Part shown: positions 1-10,706 of the stretch, piece by piece
Layout: the number at the start of each line of letters is the position of its first letter
How positions within the stretch are numbered: the first letter of the stretch is position 1
From: Viola odorata
Taxonomy: Eukaryota; Streptophyta; Magnoliopsida; Malpighiales; Violaceae
Length of the DNA stretch: 64,000 nt
NCBI GenBank assembly: GCA_963691705.1
Contig: OY829542.1
Location: 4,260,188-4,324,187 of the forward strand
Reading direction: 5' to 3'
Notes under the pieces: generated by a model
What the model saw: only the letters and a program-made list of their open reading frames with translations
Told to the model about the DNA's origin: nothing
The model's database searches: none
Made by a program: the position numbers and the translations under genes

Positions 1-597
1 TATTCGGTTCGATCGGGATACAAGGCTTGGGAAGACACTAGGTACGAGGCAACGCCTTTGTTTCGGTCATGTTGGAAGGGCCTCGCCCCTTACCGAGTTG
101 AATTTTTTCTATGGTTAATAATGCGAGAAAGAGTAGTTACTAGGAATTTCCTAGTTCGAAGAAACATGATTGACCAGGATCTTGATATTTGCCCCATGTG
201 TAACGAGGGATCTGAGGATGTTACTCACCTATTTTTGAGATGTAGAACAGCTCGGGGGATTTGGAATTACATCATTAGGTGGCTCCGTGTGGCTTGGTGC
301 CTTCCTCGGAAATTAACAGATCTTTGGTGGATGTGGGGATCGGTTTTGCCCAAACTCGATAAGCAGCAATGTCGAATTTGGCAGACTCTTTTTTATGTAG
401 TACTCTGGATATTATGGAAATGCAGAAACGAGGTGGTCTTTCGGCAAGAAGAATATAGTGAATGGAGATGTATTAATAGGATTTTCTCTACGTGGCTGTG
501 GTGGTTGAAGAGTAAAGATCCCATGTTTGCTTACAGCATAACAGATATGCAACAATCCTCAGACTGGTTAACGAATGCGCACGTTCAATTGAGTTGA
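1..597 (+). CDS. LINE ORF2 C-terminus, reverse-transcriptase zinc-binding domain (partial)
   Basis: Partial CDS without its start. The visible protein has the pattern of the plant zf-RVT domain: a start like SVRSGYKAW, then WKGLAPYRVEFFLWL, then the metal-binding part CPMCNEGSEDVTHLFLRC followed by a tryptophan-rich tail. In plant LINEs this domain follows the reverse transcriptase and is thought to help bind template RNA or target DNA. No stop or frameshift interrupts the visible 198 codons, so this copy may be fairly young. It is part of a mobile element, not a host gene. Confidence 0.85.
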   Translation, partial: YSVRSGYKAWEDTRYEATPLFRSCWKGLAPYRVEFFLWLIMRERVVTRNFLVRRNMIDQDLDICPMCNEGSEDVTHLFLRCRTARGIWNYIIRWLRVAWCLPRKLTDLWWMWGSVLPKLDKQQCRIWQTLFYVVLWILWKCRNEVVFRQEEYSEWRCINRIFSTWLWWLKSKDPMFAYSITDMQQSSDWLTNAHVQLS

Positions 598-787
598 TCC
601 GTATGACTGATTGAGGCAGATTTTTTTGATCTGGCGTTGTTGCTAAATTAGTTGCATGTCTTTCTGGGCAGCCAGGAGCTGATTTTATATCAGCCCTGTC
701 TGCAGCTTTTCCATTTATGTAAATGCTGTAGCCATTTCCCCATTGGCTTGATTAATAAAACATCATCTGCTTATTAAAAAAAAAAAC
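1..787 (+). mobile_element. 3' end of a LINE (non-LTR) retrotransposon
   Basis: The reading frame is open from the first base, encodes the zinc-binding C-terminus of a plant LINE ORF2, stops at 597 and is followed by about 180 bases of 3' UTR. The UTR holds an AATAAA-type signal near 755 and an A-run at 776-787, the usual 3' end of an L1-like copy. The 5' part, including the reverse transcriptase core, lies before the window. No TSD can be tested because only one end is present. Confidence 0.85.
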
Positions 788-1048
788 TTATAAAAAAGGT
801 AAATTATGGAGATATATACGCGTGGTTGCCTACTTCTCTCGAATGTAGTATAAGAAAGAGAGAGACTTATGGAGTAAAAAAAGAGAAAATAAATTTGACT
901 TTGTGATGAAAAATAAAAAAAGTGAGACTCGAAAAATATATTTTGTAAGTAACATATCTATATTTGATCTATACAATTCCAAATACCACTGATTGTGTTT
1001 TTTTTTAACCAAAAAAAGAAGAAGATTATGTTCTTTTTTATCTATATA
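788..1048. other. AT-rich spacer, nothing recognised
   Basis: AT-rich sequence between the LINE tail and the TSD of the next element. Small open frames exist but have no recognisable protein features. Confidence 0.5.
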
Positions 1049-1053
1049 ATCAG

Positions 1054-3513
1054 TGTTGCTACCCGATTTTTGATTTTTAAAAATTTTCAAAATTTTTTCT
1101 CATTTCAAGCATCAATTTTCTAAAAATCACACATCTATTTATTTTCGTCCAACTGATGTTTATTTTTACACTTAATGTCATTTAAATTTTATTTCATATT
1201 TTTTTCGCATTTTTATCGCTTTTCCCGTTCGAGCTCATATCGGTTCTGAGTAAAATTCTCGAAACCAATGATCGAACATTTTTACTCTTTAGCTACTTAT
1301 TTTTTATTATTATTCTAACTCGCGCCACCTCGTTGCGTTTCGTTCAATTTTTTATTTTAGCATTTTTTCCGTTCGAACTTTTATCACTCACGAGCGAATT
1401 TTTATCGAGCGATACGGTGAACTTTTCGTCACTCACTGTATGCTTTTTATTTCAGCTTATTTTACTATACGTTTTAACATTTTTGGTTCGAGTTTATATA
1501 CATTTTCTCGCAAAATTGCTCGTACCACCAAACTGAATAATTAAATAATAAATCCAACAAGATTACTACACCATTGATCTAGTTGACTTTGAAAGTCAAC
1601 CATGATCAAATGGTTGTGGTAATTACCACGTAGGCATGCATCTTCCTCATTTGTTCCCTTCAAACGAAACATCCTCACCCTCTCCGGCCATTTTTCCTCC
1701 ACCATTAAACGCATCTCACCTTCTCCAGCCTCCCATCGTTGCACTGCCCCTCTCTTGATCTCACTGCTCGTCGACACGCGTCCTCGTACGTCATCCCGGT
1801 GATGTCATTTCGCCCTTAACCTCGCTTATAAATAGCGAGGGTTCTCCAAGCTTTCTCCCCGCCAATTCACGAAAAACTTCTCCCTCTCTAGCGTTGCTCT
1901 CTATCACGAGCAATTGCATACTTCAACCAAAGGTTGAAGTTACTCAAGTTCAAAGTTTGTTTAAGCTTTTGTATGCGTTTTCTTTAAAAAAATTTGTTGG
2001 TTCGTGTTTTGAGGAAAACTTTGGCCGTTTTGATTTCAAACGATTTCTATTTAATCCCTAGCTTAATTACATTTCTTCCTTTTAACAAATTGATGTCCAA
2101 TTCGGAAGATTTTTCAAGTTTTTTGTTAATTAAGTTTAATTTATTTTTTAATTAATTAAGCATTGTTTTGTTGAAATTTAATTACTGTGATTGTATGTAT
2201 AAATTTCTGCTGTTGTAAGGATAATTTTAGTCATAATTTTTCATTTTCGTTTCCCTTGATCGGACCTTGGTCGCCGGCAGTGGCGTCGGCGACTCAAGGT
2301 TGAAGACGAACAGTGCATGAGAGGGAGCTGACATGTTCAACCTGGGTTGGTCTTGTCTGATTTGGTTGATGGGCCAAGCGTTGCCTTGGCCCAAGCGGAA
2401 AGAAGGAGAAAGGCTTGGGCTGAGGAAGCTGGTCATTTGTTTGATGGGCCGCGTGCGCCTGGCCCAAAGGAAGGAGAAGCCAGCGCTTGGGCGTGGCCCT
2501 GGTGAAGGAATAGACGGGCCGCGTGGCCCAGGCCGAAGGAAGGAGGAGCTGGGCGCCTGGCCCAGGCGAGAGAAGGAAAGGCTGGGCCTTTGGCCCATGC
2601 GGAAAGGAGAAGGAAGACTTGCTTCAGCCCACCAGCCCATCAGCTGGGCTGGGCTGGTCTCGGCCCATCTAGTGGGCCCACTCTCGGCCCAGTGGGCTGA
2701 GCCCATTTTTTCGGCCCGCCATTTTTTCGTGTCATCATGTACTATTTATTTATCTTTTGCACTTGTACTATTTATTTATTTTCGCAATTGTACTATTTAT
2801 TTATTTTTGTATGTTCGCATGTTTAATTATTTATTTTCGTATGCTTTTGCATGTTTAATTATTCCGCTTGCGTTTAATCGTCGAATTAATTATGTCGTTT
2901 GCATGTTGATTAATTACATGCTCGTATTATTTAATTACTCATGTGTGCATGATATCGCATGTTTAATTATTTCGCCTGTATTTAATCACTAAAATTAATT
3001 ATTTCACTCAGTCATTAAATATTTATCTGTTTTTCGATTATCATTTTTCCAAACTAATAATCTCGACTTTGTAGGGTAAATCAATCGATGCCCTTCACAA
3101 GTACGCCTCTCTTACTCTTTTATTTATCTCACGTTTTTTCCGCACATATGCATGTATACATGAATATTTAAAATTGCTAGAATTTTATTAATTCATTGGG
3201 CATGATTACTTAATTAGGACTTTTTATTTTTCAAGCATGATATAAAACACCTTTTTTCTCCGGTAACCTTTTTAGGATGTGACTCGGGTGCCTGACTTTC
3301 CCGAGTCCGTAAATCGACCCCGAACCACTGTTCTCGGGTTCAGACCCCTTTTTGCCTTAGCATTTTATTTTTTATGCCATGACTTTAGGTTCCCTAAACC
3401 TAGAAAGAAAATAGGGTGGTGACTTCATTGCATCATGTGAGGTGAGTCTGATTTCATCTCACATTTTATCCCAAACCCGCGTCGCGCAATTAAATCCAAA
3501 AGGGGGTGCGACA
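1054..3513 (+). mobile_element. Solo LTR of an Ogre-related Gypsy element
   Basis: The 2,460-bp segment starts TGTTGCTACC and ends GGGGGTGCGACA, the same termini as the Ogre LTRs at 19875 and 57720. It is flanked by the 5-bp duplication ATCAG (1049-1053 and 3514-3518). Its last 270 bases (CCGGTAACC..., the GACTTCATTG stretch and the GGGGGTGCGACA end) align by eye with the Ogre LTR 3' ends, but the middle differs, so it is a separate subfamily. No internal region or second LTR is present, which fits LTR-LTR recombination. The middle (2290-2720) is G/C-rich with many GGCCCA/TGGGCC words and gives spurious ORFs on both strands. Confidence 0.9.
1820..1840 (+). promoter_or_regulatory. Solo-LTR TATA box enclosed by an inverted repeat
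   Basis: TATAAAT (1827-1833) is bracketed exactly by CCTCGCT (1820-1826) and its reverse complement AGCGAGG (1834-1840). This is the likely core promoter of the LTR, with U3 on the left. Confidence 0.6.
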
Positions 3514-3518
3514 ATCAG

Positions 3519-3748
3519 AATGATGGTTAATGTTAGAAAACGGATATTCATGGAACTTATCAAAATGTCTAAAACTCCCTAAAAGTGTTTTTTTATTGTA
3601 GACGAATGTAAAATTGAGAACAAAAACTATACTGTCTTAATTAATTCACATTATTAATTAAAAAGGCAAAGTAACGTGCAATTTTCTTTACTAGGCGATC
3701 TTTATATATATGATCTGTTTAATATTATTTTAGTGATATACCATAATC

Positions 3749-3790
<42 letters not shown>

Positions 3791-3860
3791 TATTAATAAA
3801 AACAATAGTAATAGTAATAATTTGTTAATATTTTTTTATTTACAAAATTAAGTATGAACA
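3519..3860. repeat. AT-rich spacer with (AAT)n microsatellite
   Basis: Sequence between the solo LTR and the hAT element, no gene seen. An uninterrupted AAT run lies at about 3749-3791. Confidence 0.7.
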
Positions 3861-4398
3861 ATCCTAAGTAGGGGTGTACACGGGTCGGGTCGGATCGGTT
3901 TTTTATCTAACCCGCCACCGACCCGCCCATCATGTAACGGGTCGGTGCGGGTCGGTTATAATCACATAAAACCGCGGGTTGGCGGGTGTAGCGGGTCGGA
4001 TCGGTTATGGGCGGGTTGGCGGGTTGGCGGGTTATATTATGGGCCTAAAATAATGGGCTTTAAAAAAAAACCCATCAAACAACCTCCAAAATAATTATCC
4101 TGCTATCAAAGATTAAAAAACAAGCATTTCTTCAAACAAATTCAGCTGTTATCTAAATCCAAAAGCAACAATTTACCAAAAGAAAACCAACAAACAAACA
4201 ACCGCAACAATTAACCAACAAAACAACCGCAACAATTAACAATGTTTTTCTTCCATTTCCTATCAAGCAACAAATCTTTTAAGCAACAGCCTCCTCATCC
4301 TCTTCATCAACATCAAGATCCAAAGTATTTTTTGAGGCAAATTCTGCAAAATTAAAAAACATGATCAGTATTTATTAATATTCAAAAAAACTAAAAAC

Positions 4399-5435
4399 TT
4401 AGCATTTTATTTTATTGTTACCTGATTCAATTTCATCATAACTTTCAATATCTTCCAATGCATCATGCAAGTCAATTTGCTCTTGAGAGCAACGCAACCA
4501 ATTTTGGCAGCAGAGTAACGCTTCCACCATTGTTGGAGCTAAAGAACTTCGAAATGGATCAAGTATACGCCCACCGGTACTGAAAGCAGATTCTGATGCG
4601 ACCGTTGACACAGGGACAGCCAACACATCTCTTGCTATCATTGCAACAACTTGATATTTGTATCCATTGGTTTTCCACCAATCCAAAATATTAAATTTTT
4701 CATCACTAATCTCCTCACACCCATCTGAAAGATACCTCTCAACCTCATCCTTATTCTCTACAATATCCTCCTCCATCAGATGCATTTTAAATTTAGAAGC
4801 CAACTCATTAAACAAACGCGCTGACCTTTAATTTTCACTTTCAACTTTGCTTTTTCTTCAAAATACAGTTTCATACAATCTCTTGCAATAGTCACCCTTG
4901 AAGGTACTTTAAACAACGGTTGCATAACTTGACAAAAATTTATAAAACCAGAACCCTCTACGACCCTAAAAGGCATCTCATCCACAATAATCATACTAGT
5001 TAGAGCCTTCCTACAAGCATCATTTGTATAACTTATGGCTTTCAATGTACCAGTCCTAACCCCATCAATACCCACTTCTTTTTTAGGTTGATAGAGTAAT
5101 GTTTTCTGCTTTTTATCTCTAACAACTCTATAAGCATATCTTTTGCATCTACCATCTAGATGTGACCACAAATTAGTAGTCCCAATATTTTTTGACCCAC
5201 AAGCATAATTTGAACCACAATGATTGCAAGTAGCCCTGCGATTCTTACCCGCAGTCCCTGGAACAGGTGTGAAATGTTGCCATACTAAAGATTGCTCACG
5301 ACCTCTTTTCTCTCCGACGATCTCAGCTTGTTGTGTTTCAGTTTGACCCTCACCATTTGAACCAGCAACAACAACATTTAAACCAGCAGCAACATTTGAA
5401 CCAGCAACAACATTCATCTCCTCAACGCCATCCAT
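4399..5435 (-). pseudogene. hAT transposase remnant: BED zinc finger joined to hATC dimerisation domain
   Basis: Two overlapping minus-strand frames. The upstream one (5435 to 4776) starts at a good ATG and encodes a low-complexity N-terminus, then a BED-type zinc finger (WQHFTPVPG..., CNHCGSNYACG, HLDGRCKRY), which binds DNA. The downstream one (4815 to 4399) encodes the C-terminal hATC dimerisation region, with DWWKTNGYKY, RDVLAVPVSTVASESAFS, GGRILDPFR and a closing CQNWLR. The catalytic RNase-H-like core that should lie between them is absent, and the two parts are out of frame near 4815. This is a deletion derivative that cannot make active transposase, though it could still be mobilised through its intact ends. 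Confidence 0.85.
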
Positions 5436-5460
5436 CTGTTATGAATAAAACAATTAATAA

Positions 5461-5985
5461 AAATTATCAACAAATCCAGAAAACAAATGCATCAACAAAA
5501 CAAATTTATCAATTGCAAATCATAATAAAAAACAAGGAAATCGGGATCCAAACCTGATCTGGCTGGAGAGGTAGGAGATCCGGCTGGAGAGGAAGGAGAT
5601 CCGGCCGGCTGCAGAGGAAGGAGATCCGGCTAGAGAGGAAGGAAATCCGGCCGGCTGGAGAGAAAGGAAATCCGGCCGGCTGCAAAGGAAGGAGATCCGG
5701 CTGGAGAGGAAGCAAATCCAACAATAATAATCAAATAATTTTAACCCAACAACACCAATAAAAATTATCAACAAATCTAGAAAACAAATGCATCAACAAA
5801 ATAAATTTATCAATTGCAAATCATAATAAAAAACAAGGAAATCGGGATCCAAACCTGATCTGGCTGGAGAGGTAGGAGATCCGGCTGGAGAGGAAGGAGA
5901 TCCGGCCGGCTGCAGAGGAAGGAGATCCGGCTGGAGAGGAAGGAAATCCGGCCGGCTGGAGAGAAAGGAAATCCGGTGGAGAGTG
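5461..5985. repeat. Tandem duplication with GGCTGGAGAGGAAGGAGATCC-type repeats
   Basis: A block of about 300 bases is present twice (near 5461-5720 and 5761-5985): an AT-rich start, then CGGGATCCAAACCTGATC, then several copies of a roughly 20-35-base purine-rich unit containing GATCCGGC. It sits upstream of the transposase start, so it probably belongs to the promoter/leader. The ORFs on the other strand are repeat artefacts. Confidence 0.75.
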
Positions 5986-6578
5986 GTTGTTGATTCATGG
6001 AAAAGAGAATACTTTGCTTATATTAAAAAGCAAAAGAGATAAAAAAGGACCTTTGAATATTGAAAAAATGCTCCACTCTTGTCTGCCACGGCTTGGTAGT
6101 CAAAAAGGGGAGGGGAAAAATGAAGAAAAATATAAAAAGACTCCAAACTTGTCGGCCAAATGTGGAAAACGCATGAAGGTAGCCGGATGTCGGGTCGGGT
6201 CGGTTATATTGCGATATATTGAAAAATGACCCGCGCACCGACCCGTAATAATTTGGCGGGTCGGTTAAGTATCTGTATACTCACGGTTATTTAGTGAATA
6301 GTGCGTTTTGGCGGGTCGGGTCGGTTCGGGTCGGATCGGGTTGGCGGGTTGACGGGTCAAATGTACACCCCTAATCCTAAGACAAAGATCTACAAATTCC
6401 AATAAAAAAAGAAGCAAAATTTTGATTGAAGACTCAAAGAAAAATGTTGGAGTGGAATGCAAGAAAACTATGGTTTGAAAGGAAGAAAGTTAAGATGATT
6501 ATTCACACTTTGTTCACAACTATCTCAAATGTTGGTCACCTTCACATAATTCAAATAGGCATACACAATCACAAGTCT

Positions 6579-8168
6579 TTAATTATCTCGAATCATTCGC
6601 TCTGCAACTCCACTCTGCTGCGGTGTCTCAAGAATAGTCTTTATCATTCTAATTCCATGTTCTACACAATAGGCTTTGAACTCATCACTGCTGTATTCAC
6701 CCCCATTATCTGATTTCAGGTTCTTAATCTTCAACCCTGTCTGATTTTCAACTTCTGCCTTCCACTTAAAGGTTTCAAACACTTCAGATTTATTTTTCAA
6801 AAAATAAACCCATACCTTTCTAGTGGAATCATCAATGAAAGTGACATAGTAGCGTGATCCTCCCAAGGAGGTAACTGTAGTCAGTCCGTACACATCTGTA
6901 TGAACTAGCTCTAACTTCCCAGACATGAGTGCATTCCCTGATTTTGCAAAAGTAACTCGTTTCTGCTTCCCAAACACACATGGTTTATAGAATCCAACTT
7001 TCACATTCTTCAATTCTGGGATCTTACCTTTAGAAACTAGCAGCTTCATACCCTTCTGACTCATATGCCCAAGCCTTTGGTGCCAAAGAGTCGATGGACC
7101 AACATCATCAGTAACTGCATTAACCTCATCACATGATTGTTCCATAGTATAAAGAGTTCCAACTCTATCACCACGAGTAACAACCAAATTCCCCTTCACA
7201 ACCTTCCATTGTCTGTTTCCAAAGATAACACGATACCCTTCCTCATCCAACTGACCCACAGAGAGCAGCATCCTCTTGAGTCCAGGAACGTATCTAACAT
7301 CTTTTAACAACCAGATTGTTCCAAAAGAGGTTTTGACTTTGATGTCTCTTATACCTGTAATGTCCAAAGTCTCGTCATCAGCAAGACGAACTTTGCTAAA
7401 ATTTCCAGATCTGAAATTTATCATTGAATCCTTGCTTGGAGTGGCATGGAATGATGCACCAGAATCCATGACCCAAGATTCAATAGAACACTCAACACAA
7501 CAAAACAGCGCATCATCACTAACTTCTTCCACTGTGTTAACTGAGTTACCATCATTCTTCTTTGGTTGAGAAACTGCAGGAGCCGTACACTGATTCCTAA
7601 AGTGACCAGTCTTTTGACAGTTCCAACACACAATATCCTTGCGATTCTTGGACTGCCCTCTCTTCCTGGACTTCGATCTGTTACGCCCTTGATTCTGCCC
7701 CTTCCTAACTTGTCTGCCTCTACCATCCATACTCAACAAAGAGCTCGATGATTCCCCAGAATTCCTCCTACGAATATCTTTTCCAAGAATTGAGTCGCGA
7801 ATTCCTGTGAACGTTAGCTTAGTAGTCTCAGACGAACTGCTAACTGTTGTGACAAACCCTGACCAGCTGTCAGGTAACGAGGACAACAACAACAAGACTT
7901 GTACTTCATCATCGAATTTAATCTCAACGGAAACTAATCTAGACAGTATAGAATTAAATTCGTTCACATGATCAGCAACAAAACCACCTTCTTTCATCCT
8001 AGTATTGACTAATAGATGAATCAAATATACCTTATTAGCTGCAGAGGGCTTCTCGTACAGATTTGATAACGCCTTTATTAGTCCGTGTGTAGTCTTCTCA
8101 CCAATAATGTTGTAAGCAACATTCTTTGCCAGTGTCAATCGTATCACACCTAGAGCCTGCCTATCCGA
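6579..8168 (-). pseudogene. Truncated Ty1/Copia gag-protease-integrase polyprotein
   Basis: Minus-strand frame covering the middle of a Copia polyprotein: a gag segment (the frame is open to about 8166, upstream of the Met at 8147), a zinc knuckle CWNCQKTGHFRNQC, the aspartic protease site WVMDSGASFHAT, the integrase zinc motif (LWHQRLGHMS...CVFGKQ) and integrase catalytic residues D (HTDVYG), D (KSDNGGEYSS) and E (SGVAERM). The sequence ends just after the integrase Glu at about 6585. RT, RNase H and both LTRs are missing. The 5' gag end is cut by the TRIM at about 8169. The 522-codon frame itself is uninterrupted, suggesting a recent loss. Confidence 0.92.
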
Positions 8169-8819
8169 TAAGTCCCACCCGAGTCTCTCTTAATGGAATG
8201 ATATTGCCCGCTTTGGGCCTGAGCCCGCACGGTTTTCACAAAAGGCCTCATTCCATTAAGAAGATCCACTCCTCTTATATTTAGTCTTTATTTCTCTTTT
8301 CTTTCCGATGTGGGACTATAGTGATATGACCCAAGTTCTGTTTTGGAGGAGTTTGGCCGAATGAAACCTAACGAGCTGGAGCCTTTAAGCTCATATCATT
8401 TAGTTCGCACACCCCAACAATCTCCCCCTCGAACTAAGTACCACCAAGCCCACCATTTGAGCCCGACAATCTCTCTCTCGAACGAAGCCCTATATAGTCC
8501 TCAACAGGACCCACCGATTTCAAGTTCCTCTCGGAGATTCACCGTACTTTTTCCAGTTCGGCCCGGATATTCATAGCGTGCCACCCACATCAAAGCCCAT
8601 TACTCAGGCCCAGCCGAACCTTCGGCTCCGCTACCATTTGTTGGAGAAATAAAGACCCACTCGAGTCTCTCTTAATGGAATGATATTGTCCGCTTTGGGC
8701 CTAAGCCCGCACGGTTTTCACAAAAGGCCTCATTCTATTAAGAAGATTCACTCCTCTTATATTTAGTCTTTTTTTCTCTTTTCTTTCCGATGTGGGACTT
8801 TAGTTCGCACACCCCAACA
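8169..8819 (-). mobile_element. TRIM (terminal-repeat retrotransposon in miniature), minus strand
   Basis: Right LTR 8639-8819 (181 bp) starts TGTTGGAG and ends CCCCAACA. The left LTR is about 8169-8419, contains the same blocks (GATGTGGGAC, GGCCTCATTC, TTAGTTCGCACACCCCAACA) plus an extra 75-80 bases at about 8320-8398, and has a degraded outer end. On the minus strand the interior next to the right LTR is a primer-binding-like AATGGTAGCGGAGCC (8624-8638). Next to the left LTR is a purine tract TCGAGGGGGAGAT (8420-8432), the expected PBS and PPT places. The roughly 220-base interior is non-coding. No TSD was found because the left edge is degraded. Confidence 0.75.
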
Positions 8820-8960
8820 CATTTATGATTTATGGTCTCTATATTTCAATGTCATTGTTTACTTGAGTTAATTGTTTAGAGGTTTGAGGTTTAAATTTAA
8901 ATTGTATTAATGTGTTATGCAATACATAAGTATAACTAATTAACTATTGTATTGTTCAAA

Positions 8961-9986
8961 GGGTTAAATCTAAAAAAAGTCCCTGTAGTCTAATTGATTG
9001 ACTTTTTTCATCCCTCTGTTTTTTTTTAACTATTTTCAGTACTCCGAGTCAATAAAATGACTTTTTTAATCCCTCACCCTAACGCCGTCCGAAGTTTCGG
9101 TCCGAAATCTGACGTGGCGCGACACGTCGCCTGACACGTGACCCCATTGCTGACGTGGCACGCCACGTCAGCAAAAAAGGGTTAAAGGAAATTTGGGTCC
9201 CTGCAGTCTAATTGATTGACTTTTTTCATCCCTCTGTATTTTTAAAACTATTTTTAGTACTCCGAGTCAATAAAATGACTTTTTTCATCCCTCACCCTAA
9301 CGCCGTCCGAACCCTAACGCCGTCCACGCTCATATTAATTTCACGCCGTCCCCTGCTTCCTTTCGTACGAGAAACTACACCAGCACAAACATTTTTCAAC
9401 TTTTGTATCTCTCGACCCGAGGTTGTTTTAAATTATTAATTATTATGTTGTTAAATATTTTAATTTTATTATAAAATTATTAATATTTCAGTTTTCAAAT
9501 AAGATATATATGTTTTGTTCATATATTTATTATATACTCCCTCTGGTCTCCAATAAATGTCTTCCTCGCATCCCAATATTCAGTAGGGAACGCATATCGA
9601 GGAGGCCGGATGAGGCACTATTTGACCCCAAAAAATTTCGTACTTTTTTTCGAACGTACGTTAATCCTTAACGTATTTCCGAAAAAAAATTCGGGGCAAA
9701 ATTGTCTCAAATAGTGACTGTTCCGGCCGTCTTAAGATACGTTCCGAAACAGTAAAAGCAAATGCTAAAACGACATAATAATTAATAATTTAAAACAACC
9801 TCGGGTCGAGAATGGGGTCACGTGTCAGGCGACGTGTCGCGCCACGTCAGATTTCGGACGACGTTAGGGTGAGGGATGAAAAAAGTCATTTTATTGACTC
9901 GGAGTACTGAAAATAGTTTTAAAAAAAACAGAGGGATGAAAAAAGTCAATCAATTAGATTGCAGGGACTTTTTTTAGATTTAACCC
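8961..9986. mobile_element. Non-autonomous Mutator-like foldback element
   Basis: Long inverted ends start GGGTTAAATCTAAAAAAAGT on the left and read the same in reverse complement from 9986. They pair over about 180 bases (8961-9148 with 9813-9986), and further inner pairing occurs at 9412-9446 with 9775-9810. A 9-bp TSD, TTGTTCAAA, is at 8952-8960 and 9987-9995, which fits Mutator-like elements. A second copy of the left end is embedded at about 9179-9320, and an unrelated insert-like block at 9535-9770 forms the loop. No transposase is encoded. Confidence 0.85.
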
Positions 9987-10129
9987 TTGTTCAAATATAT
10001 TTTTGAAGTTTTAAATGTAAGTGATCTAATCTTATCTTCATATGAAGCATGAATATACTTGAAAATTCTTCATGTCTATATGTTAGGTTCAATATGAAGC
10101 ACGATACTTCTTGACTAGATACTTATTAA

Positions 10130-10538
10130 ATATATTCATTACATTTTAATATATTAATACTCATTATTTATTAATATTTAGTCACTTTACATTTTTATAT
10201 ATTTTGTATCATAAAATTTAAAGATTTATCATATTAAAATATCTTTATAAATATTAGGTTATTATTTATAAATTGATAAATCGGAGCATTATTAAAAAAA
10301 AATCAAAACTGCGTGTTTAATACCAAAACGGCATCGTTTTGAAATAACACAAAAACGGTGTCGTTTTGAGAAAATGAACAAAACCGATTCTGAATCGGAA
10401 TCGAACCAAAAAAATTAGAACCGAACCAAACCAAAAATTCTCGATTCAGTCCTATTCTAACCCAACCAGAACCAAAAATTTCCAGTTCAGTCCGATTCTA
10501 GGCCCAAAACAGGACCAAATCGGCTCGTGTACACCCCT
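10130..10538 (-). mobile_element. hAT end fragment (inverse of the 18497 element's left end)
   Basis: Reverse-complement similarity by eye to 18497-18860, including the AAAACGACG-type words, the run reading AATCAAAACTGCGTGTTT and the AT-rich block beyond it. The outer end is TGTACACCCCT at about 10528-10538. The opposite end of this copy is missing, so no TSD can be assigned. Confidence 0.7.
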
Positions 10539-10706
10539 TGTATCAGTTTCTCAACGCTGGGTCATTCCCCCATTAGTTCCAAAAGAAAAGGGAAAAAATA
10601 ATTGTCACATTATTCCTGACTCGCAAGAGTATAAATTGTATACGGCCAAAAGTTTTTTTTTTTATCACATTGCTTCTGGCACGTAAGAGGATAAATTGTG
10701 TATGGC

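Larger units (their letters stand above)
3869..6373 (-). mobile_element. Ac-like hAT DNA transposon, internally deleted
   Basis: Perfect 12-bp terminal inverted repeats, TAGGGGTGTACA at the left and TGTACACCCCTA at the right, are flanked by a perfect 8-bp TSD ATCCTAAG (3861-3868 and 6374-6381). Both ends carry many short GGGTCGG/CGGGTT words, the subterminal repeats expected to bind hAT transposase. Inside are transposase remnants on the minus strand. The 2,505-bp length is short for an autonomous hAT. Confidence 0.92.

Noticed and set aside
2227..2992. ORFs on both strands in the G/C-rich middle of the solo LTR
   Set aside because: Caused by repeated GGCCCA/TGGGCC words inside a non-coding LTR. 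No protein features.
5509..5998. Pro/Leu/Ser-rich minus-strand ORFs in the hAT element
   Set aside because: Translation of the purine-rich GATCCGGC repeats. Repeated peptide with no domain.
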